A stretch of 64,000 bases of DNA from Treponema sp. Lineage in GTDB: Bacteria > Spirochaetota > Spirochaetia > Treponematales > Treponemataceae. How positions within the stretch are numbered: the first letter of the stretch is position 1; each line of letters starts with the position of its first letter. Location of the stretch: the NCBI GenBank assembly GCA_016294035.1, contig JAEDCT010000010.1, positions 1-64,000 of the forward strand, given 5' to 3'. The notes beneath the pieces were generated by a model. That model had not been told where the DNA came from. It saw only the letters and a program-made list of their open reading frames with translations, and did no database searches. The position numbers and the translations under genes were made by a program. Below, in pieces: positions 42,649 to 51,356 of the stretch.

Positions 42649-43199
42649 TATAGTTCATCGAGGAAGTCTTCGTGGGCCTGTTCCTGTGCGCTTTTTCTAA
42701 CCATTGCTTTGGACTGGAGGTCATCGAAAACTTTTTTGTCCGTGTATTTTAGTGTGAGGGGTCTTTCAAGAGTCATAATGACTGAATCATCTCTCCATTC
42801 TGATTTTTCCGGGGAAAGATAATCTGGAAGCCCGTATTTTTCAGTAAGTGTAGAAAAAATCGAGTAATGGTCGGTCTTGGATTTTTTCAGGTTCAGTGTG
42901 ATTGTGTAGAGCTTTCCGTCCTGAAACTGGAAAAAGCATCTGTCAAGGAATGAATATGGTGCAGTCCTTGAGGTATCAGTTTCAATGAGGGTTCTGTTTT
43001 CGCCGGGAAGAAGAGAAACATCCCTGTCTCCGCGGAATCCGAAGTTAAAGTCCTTGGAAAGGGCATCCTTTACTTCATCAACAGTCATGCCGAACTTAAT
43101 GTTCTTGTATCCTGAAGGAAGTGATTCCTGTGCAAAGGAAAGTGAGAATGCTAGTAATACTGTGGCAGCAAGTGCCATTATTTTTTTAGTCTGTAACAT
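42648..43199 (-). CDS. Exported protein of unknown function
   Basis: A 183-residue protein with a signal peptide (about 1-23, AFSLSFAQE). The mature part begins YKNIKFGMTVDEVKDALSKD, a pattern seen in small periplasmic proteins of the FGMTxxEV type, then beta-rich segments and a basic-acidic helical end. It overlaps the upstream regulator gene by 14 bases and the downstream gene by 1, so all three are one operon. No named function. Confidence 0.7.
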   Translation of the reverse strand: MLQTKKIMALAATVLLAFSLSFAQESLPSGYKNIKFGMTVDEVKDALSKDFNFGFRGDRDVSLLPGENRTLIETDTSRTAPYSFLDRCFFQFQDGKLYTITLNLKKSKTDHYSIFSTLTEKYGLPDYLSPEKSEWRDDSVIMTLERPLTLKYTDKKVFDDLQSKAMVRKSAQEQAHEDFLDEL

Positions 43200-44379
43200 G
43201 CTTTGAATTCTGCTTGCGGTAGAATGCAGCCTGCCTTATGAGCTGTGCAACATCCGGAACATCGATTCTTCCACTAACAATATGAACACACTGGTCAGTC
43301 TGAAGAAGCTGCATTGCCTGGTACTGGTCTCTCTGTGGAATCACGCAAAGGTTCATGATATCCTGAACTGTGAATCCTGTATGATAAGTTTCCTTACTGA
43401 AAGGAATTTTCTGTTTTTCAAGCTGAAGAGAAATCATATCGATGAGTTTTTCTCTTGTGTCGCGAAGCTGGGTGTTTGTGAGCTGTCTCTGCATTGTCCA
43501 AAGACGGTCTGCAAACATTGTTGTAAGCTTAGAGATCATCTGTGGCTGGGTTGTAACCATCTGGTTGAAGTTTTCCTTGTTCACAACCATGAGACGTGCT
43601 TCTTCGTTTGCAATTGCATTTGCCGAGCGTGGAAGGTTTTCCAGGAGGGCCATTTCTCCAAACAAGTCGCCTTTCTTGAGCAGTGCGAGTGTAACTTCCT
43701 TCCCTGCAACAACCTTTGAAATGCGTACTGATCCAGACTGAATGATGTACATGTCAGATCCGTGCTGGCATTCATAGAAGATCATTGCTCCTCTTGGGTA
43801 TGTGCGGATTGAATCTGTCGATGCCTCAATGTATGGTGGCATTGCTCTTGTCTTGAGTCTGCCGAATCTCTGCTGTGCTGTGGCAACATTCATTCCTGAC
43901 GGGCATTCCCTTATGTACTGGAAATATCCGTATGCTGCAGCCATATACATTCCCATGTTCTCAAAATATTCTGCGGCGGCAAAAATCTGTTCTGGTGTGG
44001 AAACATTTGTCTTGTTGAGAGTAAGCTTTGTGAGCTGGTCATTGATGTGTCTCATGTCACGGGCAAATGATCTTACAATCTTCATGGCTACCGGAGTGTT
44101 TTTCATGATGAGTTCAGGATACTGTGCCCTCTTTACCATGATTGCGACAACCGGAGTTGTAGACACAACGTTCTGAATCTGGCGCTGACCTGTCATGCAT
44201 GGAATAACGCCAATGAAGTCTCCCGGACCAAGTGTAAGTGGGGGAATTCCTGCAATCGGAATTTCGTTGTAGCACTTTACGTGTCCAGATTGAATGATGA
44301 AGAAATAGTCTGTTGCTTCTGTTCCTTCAACAAGAATATATGAGCTTGGCTTGAAATTTACAAACGATAGCTGTAACAA
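43186..44379 (-). CDS. Protein with two cyclic-nucleotide-binding domains
   Basis: A 397-residue protein. The first cNMP domain (about 8-115) has EGTEATDYFFIIQSG and LGPGDFIGV; the second (about 190-310) has YECQHGSDMYIIQSGSVRI and GDLFGEMALLENLPRSANA, the phosphate-binding cassette with its Glu and Arg. The last 85 residues look like a winged-helix region (TVQDIMNLCVIPQRDQ), as in CRP. It may be a cAMP-responsive regulator answering the adenylate cyclase at 1366-4206. The start is TTG with AGGTGG well spaced upstream; there is no ATG near. Confidence 0.87.
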   Translation of the reverse strand: MLQLSFVNFKPSSYILVEGTEATDYFFIIQSGHVKCYNEIPIAGIPPLTLGPGDFIGVIPCMTGQRQIQNVVSTTPVVAIMVKRAQYPELIMKNTPVAMKIVRSFARDMRHINDQLTKLTLNKTNVSTPEQIFAAAEYFENMGMYMAAAYGYFQYIRECPSGMNVATAQQRFGRLKTRAMPPYIEASTDSIRTYPRGAMIFYECQHGSDMYIIQSGSVRISKVVAGKEVTLALLKKGDLFGEMALLENLPRSANAIANEEARLMVVNKENFNQMVTTQPQMISKLTTMFADRLWTMQRQLTNTQLRDTREKLIDMISLQLEKQKIPFSKETYHTGFTVQDIMNLCVIPQRDQYQAMQLLQTDQCVHIVSGRIDVPDVAQLIRQAAFYRKQNSKHVTD

Positions 44380-44449
44380 AATTTACCACCTTTTAATTTC
44401 CAAGGGAATCATTCTATTTTCGGCATGCTGAAGCAGATTCTTAATGGAA

Positions 44450-44477
44450 CATCTGAAAACAATTTTTTTTTCAGATG
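44450..44477. repeat. AT-rich hairpin between murB and the cNMP-binding regulator
   Basis: CATCTGAAAA (44450-44459) pairs with TTTTCAGATG (44468-44477). It has no T-run beyond the stem in either direction, so it is a weak terminator candidate for murB. Confidence 0.4.
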
Positions 44478-44532
44478 CCTCGTGTCCAGTTCATGATGAT
44501 ATTCTTTCAGAATAAACCTGTCATTTCCAATT

Positions 44533-45504
44533 TTATAGGAAGATTATCTCACATTCAAGATTAAAGCCTGTTTTTTCCCATACCCTGGATTTTGCCAGCC
44601 TTACGAGTTCTTCTATGTCCGAGGCTCTTGCATTTCCCTTGTTGATAATGAAATTTCCGTGCCAGGGAGCAATCTGGGCTCCGCCGAATTCAGTTCCCTT
44701 AAGGCCTGCATCGTCAATGAGCTTTCCGCTTGGCTGCCCAAAATCCCTGTTGTTCTTGAAAACACTTCCAGCGCTTGGAAACTTGAAGTGGCCCTTTGAT
44801 TCCCTGTCATCAATGTATTTTCTGCATTCATTTTCCAGGTTTCCGGCCTTGGATGGGTCTGCAAGTGAAAATTTCATCTTCACGGAAAGAATTACTGTGT
44901 TTTTGCCTGTGAATGGTGATTTTTTGTAGCTCCAGTCAGTTTCAAAATTGCTTGAGTATGTTCTGACTGATTTTTCCAGTGATTCCTCGTAGTTTTCTGT
45001 CACTGAGTCAAGGTCAATGTATGAAATGCTTTCGATAAGATTTCCAAAATCAGCATTGTAGCATCTGGCATTCATGAAAGCAGCACCGCCGCATGTTCCT
45101 GGAAGACCCGCAAAGCATTCGAGTCCACTGATTCCCCGGGAACAGGTATATTCAACGGCATCTTTTGTAGGTGTTCCGCTTCCAAATGTGATTTTTTCAG
45201 CATTATCTGTCGTTTCATGACTGATTCCATTGAGGTTTTCCGTGGAAATGATTGCGCCCCTGAATCCATTGTCCGGGGCAACTACATTGCTTCCACCACC
45301 AAGAACAAAAAAAGGAATCCTGTTCTTTTTCAGAATGCTTGTTGCAATCACAACGGAATTGCTGTCTGAGGGACAAATAAAAAGATCAGCATTGCCGCCA
45401 ACTTTCATTGTAGTTCTCTGAGAAAGAGGTTCATTTTGCCTTATGGAACCCGAGAAAAACTGACACTTATTGATATTTTCAACTATTTCAAATATGCTAC
45501 TCAT
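44533..45504 (-). CDS. murB: UDP-N-acetylenolpyruvoylglucosamine reductase
   Basis: A 323-residue FAD enzyme completing UDP-MurNAc synthesis. It has MKVGGNADLFI, FVLGGGSNVV, ECFAGLPGTCGGAAFMNARCY, KSPFTGKNTVIL and the C-terminal GHFKFPSAGSVFKN with the catalytic Ser, followed by SGKLIDDAGLKG and the catalytic Glu near LECEI. Complete and of typical length. It is separated by 153 bases from the downstream regulator. Confidence 0.96.
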   Translation of the reverse strand: MSSIFEIVENINKCQFFSGSIRQNEPLSQRTTMKVGGNADLFICPSDSNSVVIATSILKKNRIPFFVLGGGSNVVAPDNGFRGAIISTENLNGISHETTDNAEKITFGSGTPTKDAVEYTCSRGISGLECFAGLPGTCGGAAFMNARCYNADFGNLIESISYIDLDSVTENYEESLEKSVRTYSSNFETDWSYKKSPFTGKNTVILSVKMKFSLADPSKAGNLENECRKYIDDRESKGHFKFPSAGSVFKNNRDFGQPSGKLIDDAGLKGTEFGGAQIAPWHGNFIINKGNARASDIEELVRLAKSRVWEKTGFNLECEIIFL

Positions 45505-45648
45505 TTAGAATATTATTATAGAAGAGTATTTGAAAATGCTCAATCCAAATGAATCTCCTTGCCGTCATGATTTTTGAGGGCTTTTGTTCCGTAAGGTCTG
45601 ATGGTTTTTACGACGGCTGGTATGGTTTATTTTTGCCCGGAGGAAAAT

Positions 45649-47175
45649 ATGGCATTGAAACTTTACAATACTATGGGACGAAAAGTTGAGGAATTCAAGT
45701 CAATCAGGGACGGATATGTTGGATTCTATGGATGCGGACCAACTGTTTATAACTATGCCCATATTGGAAACCTGAGAGCATACGTTTTTCTTGACACTCT
45801 GGACAGAACCCTTACTTTCCTCGGATATGACAAAAAGCATGTAATGAATATTACTGACGTTGGACATCTTACCGGAGATTCAGATGATGGTGATGACAAG
45901 ATGGTGAAGACTGCAGAAGAAAAACACCAGTCAGTAATGGAAATTGCACAGTTCTACACAGATGCATTTTTCAGGGACATTGACCGCCTGAATATCATTC
46001 GCCCGGATGTAGTCTGCAAGGCTACTGACCACATTCAGGAAATGATTGATCTCATCAAGAAAATTGAGGCAAACGGGCACACATACATGGCTGGCGGAAA
46101 CCTTTATTTTGATGTTTCCACATACAAGAACTACGGTGATCTGGCAAACCTGAACCTTGACGAACTTAAGGAAGGTGCAGGCCGCCGCAAGGAAGTTGTA
46201 ATTGATGAAAACAAAAAGAACCCTCAGGATTTCGTTCTCTGGTTTACAAAGTCAAAATTTGAAAATCAGGCTTTGACCTGGGATTCACCCTGGGGAAGAG
46301 GATATCCTGGATGGCATATTGAATGTTCTGCCATGAGCATGAAGTATCTTGGAAAGCATTTTGACATTCACACGGGCGGAATCGATCACGTTCCCGTTCA
46401 CCATACAAATGAAATTGCACAGAGCGAAGGTTCTTTCTCAGAAGAAGACAGAAAACAGGGACCTTGGGTCAATTACTGGCTTCACAATGAATTCCTTGTT
46501 CTTCAGGGTGCAACAAAAATGTCAAAGTCAAGCGGTAACTTTTTGACCCTTCAGTCATTAATTGATAAAGGATACGATGCATTGGACTATCGTTTCTTCC
46601 TTCTTGGAGCACATTACAGAAAGCAGATTCTTTTCAGCTGGGATGCCATGGATGGTGCAAAGAAATCCCGTGAGGCTCTTGCCGGAAGAATTGCAAAGCT
46701 TGCAGATAAGTCTCATGTTCTGAAGAAGGCTTCTGAAAAAAAGTATGGAAAGGGGCAGGCTGCTGACACAACAGGAATGTCTGAAAAGGCATGTGAGTAC
46801 ATGGGAAAATTCAAGGATGCCCTCGAGAATGATCTTCTTGCACCAGTTGCCCTCAGTATGATTCAGAAGGTTGTAAAGGACAATGCCATTGAAAATCCGG
46901 AAAAGATTGAGCTTGTTGCAAGAATGGATACTGTAATCGGTCTTAAGCTTCTTGAAACAGCTGCTTCAGTTCTTGAGGCAGAAGAAAAGTCTGCCAGCGT
47001 GAATCCCCATGAGGGAGATCCGGAGGCTGCAGAAATTGATGCACTGGTGGCAGAAAGAACTCAGGCCAAGAAGAACAAGGATTTTGCTCGTGCCGATCAG
47101 ATCAGGGATGAGCTAACTGCACGGGGAATCACTATTGTGGACACTCCAACAGGTCCAACATGGAAACGCGCTTAG
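45649..47175 (+). CDS. cysS: Cysteinyl-tRNA synthetase
   Basis: A 508-residue class I synthetase. The HIGH-type motif is in CGPTVYNYAHIGN, KMSKS is at TKMSKSSGNF, and zinc ligands are in the GWHIECSAMS and HTGGIDHVPVHH region. The ATG at 45649 follows a strong GGAGG and fits the family; a longer frame begins at 45601 but lacks a site. The C-terminal part has the DALR-like helical and tail domain. The sigma factor gene begins 37 bases later. Confidence 0.96.
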   Translation: MALKLYNTMGRKVEEFKSIRDGYVGFYGCGPTVYNYAHIGNLRAYVFLDTLDRTLTFLGYDKKHVMNITDVGHLTGDSDDGDDKMVKTAEEKHQSVMEIAQFYTDAFFRDIDRLNIIRPDVVCKATDHIQEMIDLIKKIEANGHTYMAGGNLYFDVSTYKNYGDLANLNLDELKEGAGRRKEVVIDENKKNPQDFVLWFTKSKFENQALTWDSPWGRGYPGWHIECSAMSMKYLGKHFDIHTGGIDHVPVHHTNEIAQSEGSFSEEDRKQGPWVNYWLHNEFLVLQGATKMSKSSGNFLTLQSLIDKGYDALDYRFFLLGAHYRKQILFSWDAMDGAKKSREALAGRIAKLADKSHVLKKASEKKYGKGQAADTTGMSEKACEYMGKFKDALENDLLAPVALSMIQKVVKDNAIENPEKIELVARMDTVIGLKLLETAASVLEAEEKSASVNPHEGDPEAAEIDALVAERTQAKKNKDFARADQIRDELTARGITIVDTPTGPTWKRA

Positions 47176-47212
47176 TTTTTGTAAAAATTCCTGTAACTAA
47201 TTTGAGGATAAA

Positions 47213-47767
47213 GTGTTTAGTTTTAATAAAGAGGCCTCTTCGGAAATAAGATGTGCCGATGAAAAGGACTTCAGAAGACTCTATGATGCTACAATGCAGT
47301 TGTTGTTCAAGGTTTCCTACAAAATCGTGAATGACGAGGAAGCCGCTGAGGATCTTGTGCACGATTCTTATATCAAGGCAAATGAAAAGGAAATGGTTTT
47401 CCCTTCAATGAATGACGCAACTTTCTGGCTTATCCGCGTTGTAAAGAATGCTTCATTGAACTATGCCAAGAGAAAGATTCGCGAAGCAAATGCCTATCAC
47501 AAGGCTTTGTATGAAGTAAGGCAGCATTCGGAAAGCAGTGATAAAGAACTTCTCAAGGAAGAATCAAAAAAGATTGCACTTGAGGCTCTCAACAAACTGC
47601 CCGAAAATTTAAGGGAAGTTCTTGTTTTGCGTGAATATGCGGACATGAATTATAAAGAAATTGGGATGCAGCTTGGAATATCAGAGGGGAATGTTAAGGT
47701 AAGGGTATTCCGTGCAAGAGAACAACTAGCAAAACTAATAGGAGAAGATGATGTCTACTTGCCCTGA
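47213..47767 (+). CDS. ECF-type RNA polymerase sigma factor
   Basis: A 184-residue sigma-70-family factor with region 2 (VNDEEAAEDLVHDSYIKA, TFWLIRVVKNASLNYAKRK) and region 4 (LPENLREVLVLREYADMNYKEIG, SEGNVKVRVFRAREQL), the length of the ECF group. The start is GTG with GAGG upstream. Its end overlaps the anti-sigma gene start by 17 bases. Such pairs respond to envelope signals. Confidence 0.93.
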   Translation: MFSFNKEASSEIRCADEKDFRRLYDATMQLLFKVSYKIVNDEEAAEDLVHDSYIKANEKEMVFPSMNDATFWLIRVVKNASLNYAKRKIREANAYHKALYEVRQHSESSDKELLKEESKKIALEALNKLPENLREVLVLREYADMNYKEIGMQLGISEGNVKVRVFRAREQLAKLIGEDDVYLP

Positions 47768-48431
47768 AACAGATATCCATTCAATTTATCTCGACGGAGA
47801 ACTTCCAGAACAGTTCAAGAATGAATATGAACAGCATATTGCCAATTGTCCGGAATGTGCCAGAAAACTAAAGAAGCTTCGTGTTGTTCATGAAATTTTT
47901 GCAGCGGATTCTAAATCAATCTCCCTCACAGAAGCTGAGCTTGAAGATAGCTACAGAAGATTGCAGGCTCGTCTTTCATACAGGAAGGTTCTCAATTTCA
48001 AGAAAGAAGAAAACTCATTTGGAAAGAAAATCTTTTCAATTTCAAAATATGCTGTTGTGGGAGTTGCCGCAGCCGCAGCCGTTGCATTCATCATGCCGTC
48101 AGGTTCACCTCAGGTTAACAGTTATACTTCATTCCAGCCTGTTGCAAGGTCTGCAATTCCTTCAGTAACAAGTCGTGTTAAGTATAACAGCAGAATTAAT
48201 GCATTGAAGTTTGGTCCGGCTTTGGATGAAAAGAATGTTGCCGAGGATATGTCTTTTGGCACTGTAGCAAATACTGTGAATCCAATTATGGTATCAAATG
48301 GATTTGATTCTGAATCTTTCCATGCAGATTTTGCCGGATACGATGTCTTTAATATTCCTTCATCTCATGAAAATGCAATGGGTGATTCTTTTCCTGCATC
48401 TTCAGCAGTTCTTTTTGATGTAGGAAAATAA
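47751..48431 (+). CDS. Zinc-type anti-sigma factor, membrane-anchored
   Basis: About 226 residues. The N-terminal ZAS domain has YLDGELPEQFKNEYEQHI and the HxxxCxxC zinc motif in HIANCPEC. One membrane helix is at about 100-118 (AVVGVAAAAAVAFIM) and an exported Ser/Asn-rich C-terminal part of about 110 residues. It should hold the ECF factor until an envelope signal arrives. The second ATG (47751) is preferred because GGAG at 47741-47744 is then 6 bases away. It overlaps the sigma gene. Confidence 0.88.
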   Translation: MSTCPETDIHSIYLDGELPEQFKNEYEQHIANCPECARKLKKLRVVHEIFAADSKSISLTEAELEDSYRRLQARLSYRKVLNFKKEENSFGKKIFSISKYAVVGVAAAAAVAFIMPSGSPQVNSYTSFQPVARSAIPSVTSRVKYNSRINALKFGPALDEKNVAEDMSFGTVANTVNPIMVSNGFDSESFHADFAGYDVFNIPSSHENAMGDSFPASSAVLFDVGK

Positions 48432-48432
48432 A

Positions 48433-50127
48433 TTGCATCCTCTGGAATATTTCAAATATCATTTTCGCCGGTCTCCCGTTGTCAGAGCTGTAACCTGGTT
48501 GCTGCTTCTTGTTCTGGCAATTGTTTTTTTTGGAATTATCACGCGCACAATAAAACGAAAGCCTGTAATTGAATCAATGAATCCTCTCATCGGACTTCCG
48601 GGAGATGAAATGACTATTACGGGGCATAATTTTGGTACCGAAAAGGAATCTTCGTATGTAGAGATTGCCGGTTCCCGAATTACTGCCAGCGGTTACACCC
48701 ACTGGTCGGACAAGGAAATCAGACTGGTTCTTCCGTCAAATGTTCAGGACGGACTTGTGTTTGTGGGAACATCTTCCGGAAAGTCGGAGCCTGTGTTCTT
48801 TGCAAATTCCACTGGAATCCCTGTTGCCGTCAAGGCTGATCCGGCCGTTACCATTCCTGTTATCAGTTCAATTACTCCTGACACTGCTTGTCCTGGGCAG
48901 ATTATTTCAATTCTGGGAACAAACTTCGGTGGTGGACGTGGAAATTCCAGGGTTTTCTTTACTGCCAACCGAGATGGAATTTCAGCAACTGTAAGTCCAA
49001 AGGATCAGGGGCAGAATTTTATCGAGGCAAGTGTTGCTGAAATGGACTATGAATCCTGGAACGACTCTGAGATTCGCGTCCGTGTTCCCGATGGTGCAGC
49101 TTCTGGTTCTGTGTATGTTGAAACTTCCCGCGGTTCAAGTGTTTCAAAAAAAATTGAAGTTAAGTTTCCAAACGGCCAGAAAACTTATTCAGGCCGCAGA
49201 ACATACGTAATCCAGACATCAACTGACATTGAGACAAATGTTGCCGGTCAGGAATCGGTAATCTCCCTTTACATTCCAAAGCCTGCAGTGTCATCTTTCC
49301 AGCCATCAGTTCAGCTTAATGAATGCATTCCGGAACCTTTTATTGGAGACGACTGTGATGACATGATTTACAAAATCAATTTGGGAAAGGTCAGGAACAA
49401 CAAGCAGAAGTTTACTCAGAGTTATGTTGTAAGTGCTTATGACGTTAAGTCAAATATCAAGGGAAAGAATGTAGGCCAGTACAGGGATAAAAACAGCATT
49501 ATGTATATGAATGCAACCAGTTCTGATCCTATTATTCCGGCAAAGGATCCATCTGTTTCTTCACTTGCAGAAGCCATTATTGGAAAAGCAAAATCTCCCT
49601 ATGACAAGGCCTATCTTATCTACAAGTACATGACAGAAAACTACAAGGTTGTTGATAAGCTGCGTTCAGGTGATGTTGAAGTAAAGGACATAATCAAGAA
49701 AAAGCGCGGTGATGCCTATGACATGGCAATAATGTATGCTTCACTGTGCCGTGCAGGCGGAGTTGCTGCCATGCCAGTTGCCGGAATTCTCATTCAAAGT
49801 GATTCAACTACAAAACCTCACTGGTGGGTTGAAGTCTATTTTGAACGCTACGGATGGTTTCCTGTTGATCCAGCTCTTGGTGCAGGTCTTGAATTCAATT
49901 CCTTTGTTGCAATTGATAATCCAGGTGAATACTATTTTGGAAACATGGACAGTCAGCACATTGCCTTTAGCCGCGGTTGGAAGCAGATTCGTCAGTCAGC
50001 ACATAATACAAAGATTGTGTACCGGCCACGAAGCTATGCTTTCCAGTCAATTTGGGAAGAGGCCAGTGATGAAGTTTCAAGTTACAGTTCACTCTGGAAC
50101 AATCCGGTAATCCTGGGAATTTACTAG
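48433..50127 (+). CDS. Membrane-anchored TIG-domain and transglutaminase-like protein
   Basis: A 564-residue protein with a membrane helix at about 17-37, two IPT/TIG domains (about 45-115, IESMNPLIGLPGDEMTITGHNFG, and 133-240, ISSITPDTACPGQIISILGTNFG), and a C-terminal transglutaminase-like domain (about 370-530). The family triad is Cys-His-Asp; here His463 (KPHWWVEVYF) and Asp479 (FPVDPALG) are present, but the usual Cys position reads Ala428 (RGDAYDMA). The start is TTG with AGGA upstream. It follows the anti-sigma gene by one base and so belongs to the sigma operon. Confidence 0.8.
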   Translation: MHPLEYFKYHFRRSPVVRAVTWLLLLVLAIVFFGIITRTIKRKPVIESMNPLIGLPGDEMTITGHNFGTEKESSYVEIAGSRITASGYTHWSDKEIRLVLPSNVQDGLVFVGTSSGKSEPVFFANSTGIPVAVKADPAVTIPVISSITPDTACPGQIISILGTNFGGGRGNSRVFFTANRDGISATVSPKDQGQNFIEASVAEMDYESWNDSEIRVRVPDGAASGSVYVETSRGSSVSKKIEVKFPNGQKTYSGRRTYVIQTSTDIETNVAGQESVISLYIPKPAVSSFQPSVQLNECIPEPFIGDDCDDMIYKINLGKVRNNKQKFTQSYVVSAYDVKSNIKGKNVGQYRDKNSIMYMNATSSDPIIPAKDPSVSSLAEAIIGKAKSPYDKAYLIYKYMTENYKVVDKLRSGDVEVKDIIKKKRGDAYDMAIMYASLCRAGGVAAMPVAGILIQSDSTTKPHWWVEVYFERYGWFPVDPALGAGLEFNSFVAIDNPGEYYFGNMDSQHIAFSRGWKQIRQSAHNTKIVYRPRSYAFQSIWEEASDEVSSYSSLWNNPVILGIY

Positions 50128-50234
50128 GCCTTAAAATTGTTTTGGAAGAAATGAACACATACCTTCACGGGCAGAAGTGTTTTTTGTAAAGATACGGAAA
50201 AATATTGCATATTATTTTTTGGAGATATATATAA

Positions 50235-50969
50235 ATGAAGACTAAGGTATTGTCAGTTGGTGGTTCTATTATTGCTCCTGATGGAGTTGATGTTGATTTG
50301 CTCGTTAAGTTCAGCAGAATGGCAAATAAGTGGCTCAAGGAAAATCCCGATGGCCGATTGATTTTTGTTGCAGGTGGCGGAGCTCCAGCTCGTGTTTACC
50401 AGAATGCATACAGAAATGTTGTTTCCCAGTTTGATGCAGACCAGAAGGCAAGCCTTTCATTTGCAAATGATGACGAGACAAACTATGCATGTGACTGGAT
50501 TGGTATTATGGCAACTCGTCTCAATGCTCAGATTCTAAAGACATGTTTTGGTCCATTGTGCCAGCAGGATGTTGTTACTGATCCTACAGCCGTTTCCGAT
50601 TTTAAGGGACGTGTCCTTGTTGCAGCCGGATGGAAACCTGGATTTTCCACAGATAATGATGCCGTTCTCCTGGCAGAAAAATTCAACGCAGACACAGTTG
50701 TTAATCTTTCAAACATCGAAAAGGTTTATACTGATGATCCAAGAAAAAATCCTGATGCAAAGCCAATTGATGAGATATCATGGTCTGACTTCCGCAAGAT
50801 GGTAGGTGATGAATGGGTTCCAGGTAAAAACTGTCCATTTGATCCAATTGCCTCAAAAAAAGCCCAGGAATTAGGTCTAAAAGTAATCTGTGCCGCCGGA
50901 AAAAACATCGAGAATATTGAGGCCGTGTTGAATGAAAATAAATACATAGGGACAACAATAAAGGGTTGA
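50235..50969 (+). CDS. pyrH: UMP kinase, archaeal type
   Basis: A 244-residue amino-acid-kinase-fold enzyme making UDP from UMP. It opens VLSVGGSIIAPDGVD with LIFVAGGGAPARVYQN, NYACDWIGIMATRLNAQ and TDNDAVLLAEKFNAD, which match the archaeal-type UMP kinases that spirochaetes also use. GGAG lies 11 bases before the ATG. The last 15 codons (from 50921) are repeated, with small differences, three more times downstream in the tandem array, an unusual arrangement for a housekeeping gene. Confidence 0.92.
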   Translation: MKTKVLSVGGSIIAPDGVDVDLLVKFSRMANKWLKENPDGRLIFVAGGGAPARVYQNAYRNVVSQFDADQKASLSFANDDETNYACDWIGIMATRLNAQILKTCFGPLCQQDVVTDPTAVSDFKGRVLVAAGWKPGFSTDNDAVLLAEKFNADTVVNLSNIEKVYTDDPRKNPDAKPIDEISWSDFRKMVGDEWVPGKNCPFDPIASKKAQELGLKVICAAGKNIENIEAVLNENKYIGTTIKG

Positions 50970-51340
50970 GAAAAATTTGGAACGCGAAAACGTGGAGCGT
51001 TCCTCGGCCGAAAGCCCGAGCCCCCCGGCGAGGGAGCGTGGCCGTGTTGAACGAAAATAAATAGTTATAATCGAACAACAATAAAAGGCTGAGAAAAATT
51101 CGGAACGCGAAAACGTGGAGCGTTCCCCGGCCGAAAGCCCGAGCCCCCCGGCGAGGGAGCGTGGCCGTGTTGAACGAAAATAAATAGTTATAATCGAACA
51201 ACAATAAAAGGCTGAGAAAAATTCGGAACGCGAAAACGTGGAGCGTTCCCCGGCCGAAAGCCCGAGCCCCCCGGCGAGGGAGCGTGGCCGTGTTGAACGA
51301 AAATAGATACATAGGGACAACAATAAAGGGCTGAGAAAAA
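50921..51340. repeat. GC-rich tandem repeat array that includes the pyrH 3' end
   Basis: Two modules alternate. A pyrH-tail module (GGCCGTGTTGAAYGAAAAT...GAGAAAAAT) occurs at 50921, 51040, 51163 and 51286. A 61-bp GC-rich module (from GGAACGC to GAGGGAGCGT) occurs at 50979, 51102 and 51225, an exact 123-bp period. Each GC module has a perfect stem GGAACGC/GCGTTCC (for example 50979-50985 and 50997-51003). Tail copies 2 and 3 are 4 bases longer, nearly identical to each other, and carry a TAG where the gene reads Tyr. Tail copies 1 and 4 agree with each other and stay open in the pyrH frame. This fills the gene-free stretch 50970-51356. Confidence 0.92.
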
Positions 51341-51356
51341 AGTAAGGAATCTTCTT

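Noticed and set aside
50701..51323. Two long overlapping open frames (203 and 148 residues) on the minus strand across the pyrH end and repeat array
   Set aside because: They are open only because the 123-bp repeat is a multiple of three and GC-rich with few stops. They are antisense to pyrH, contain three copies of the same peptide and have no ribosome site.
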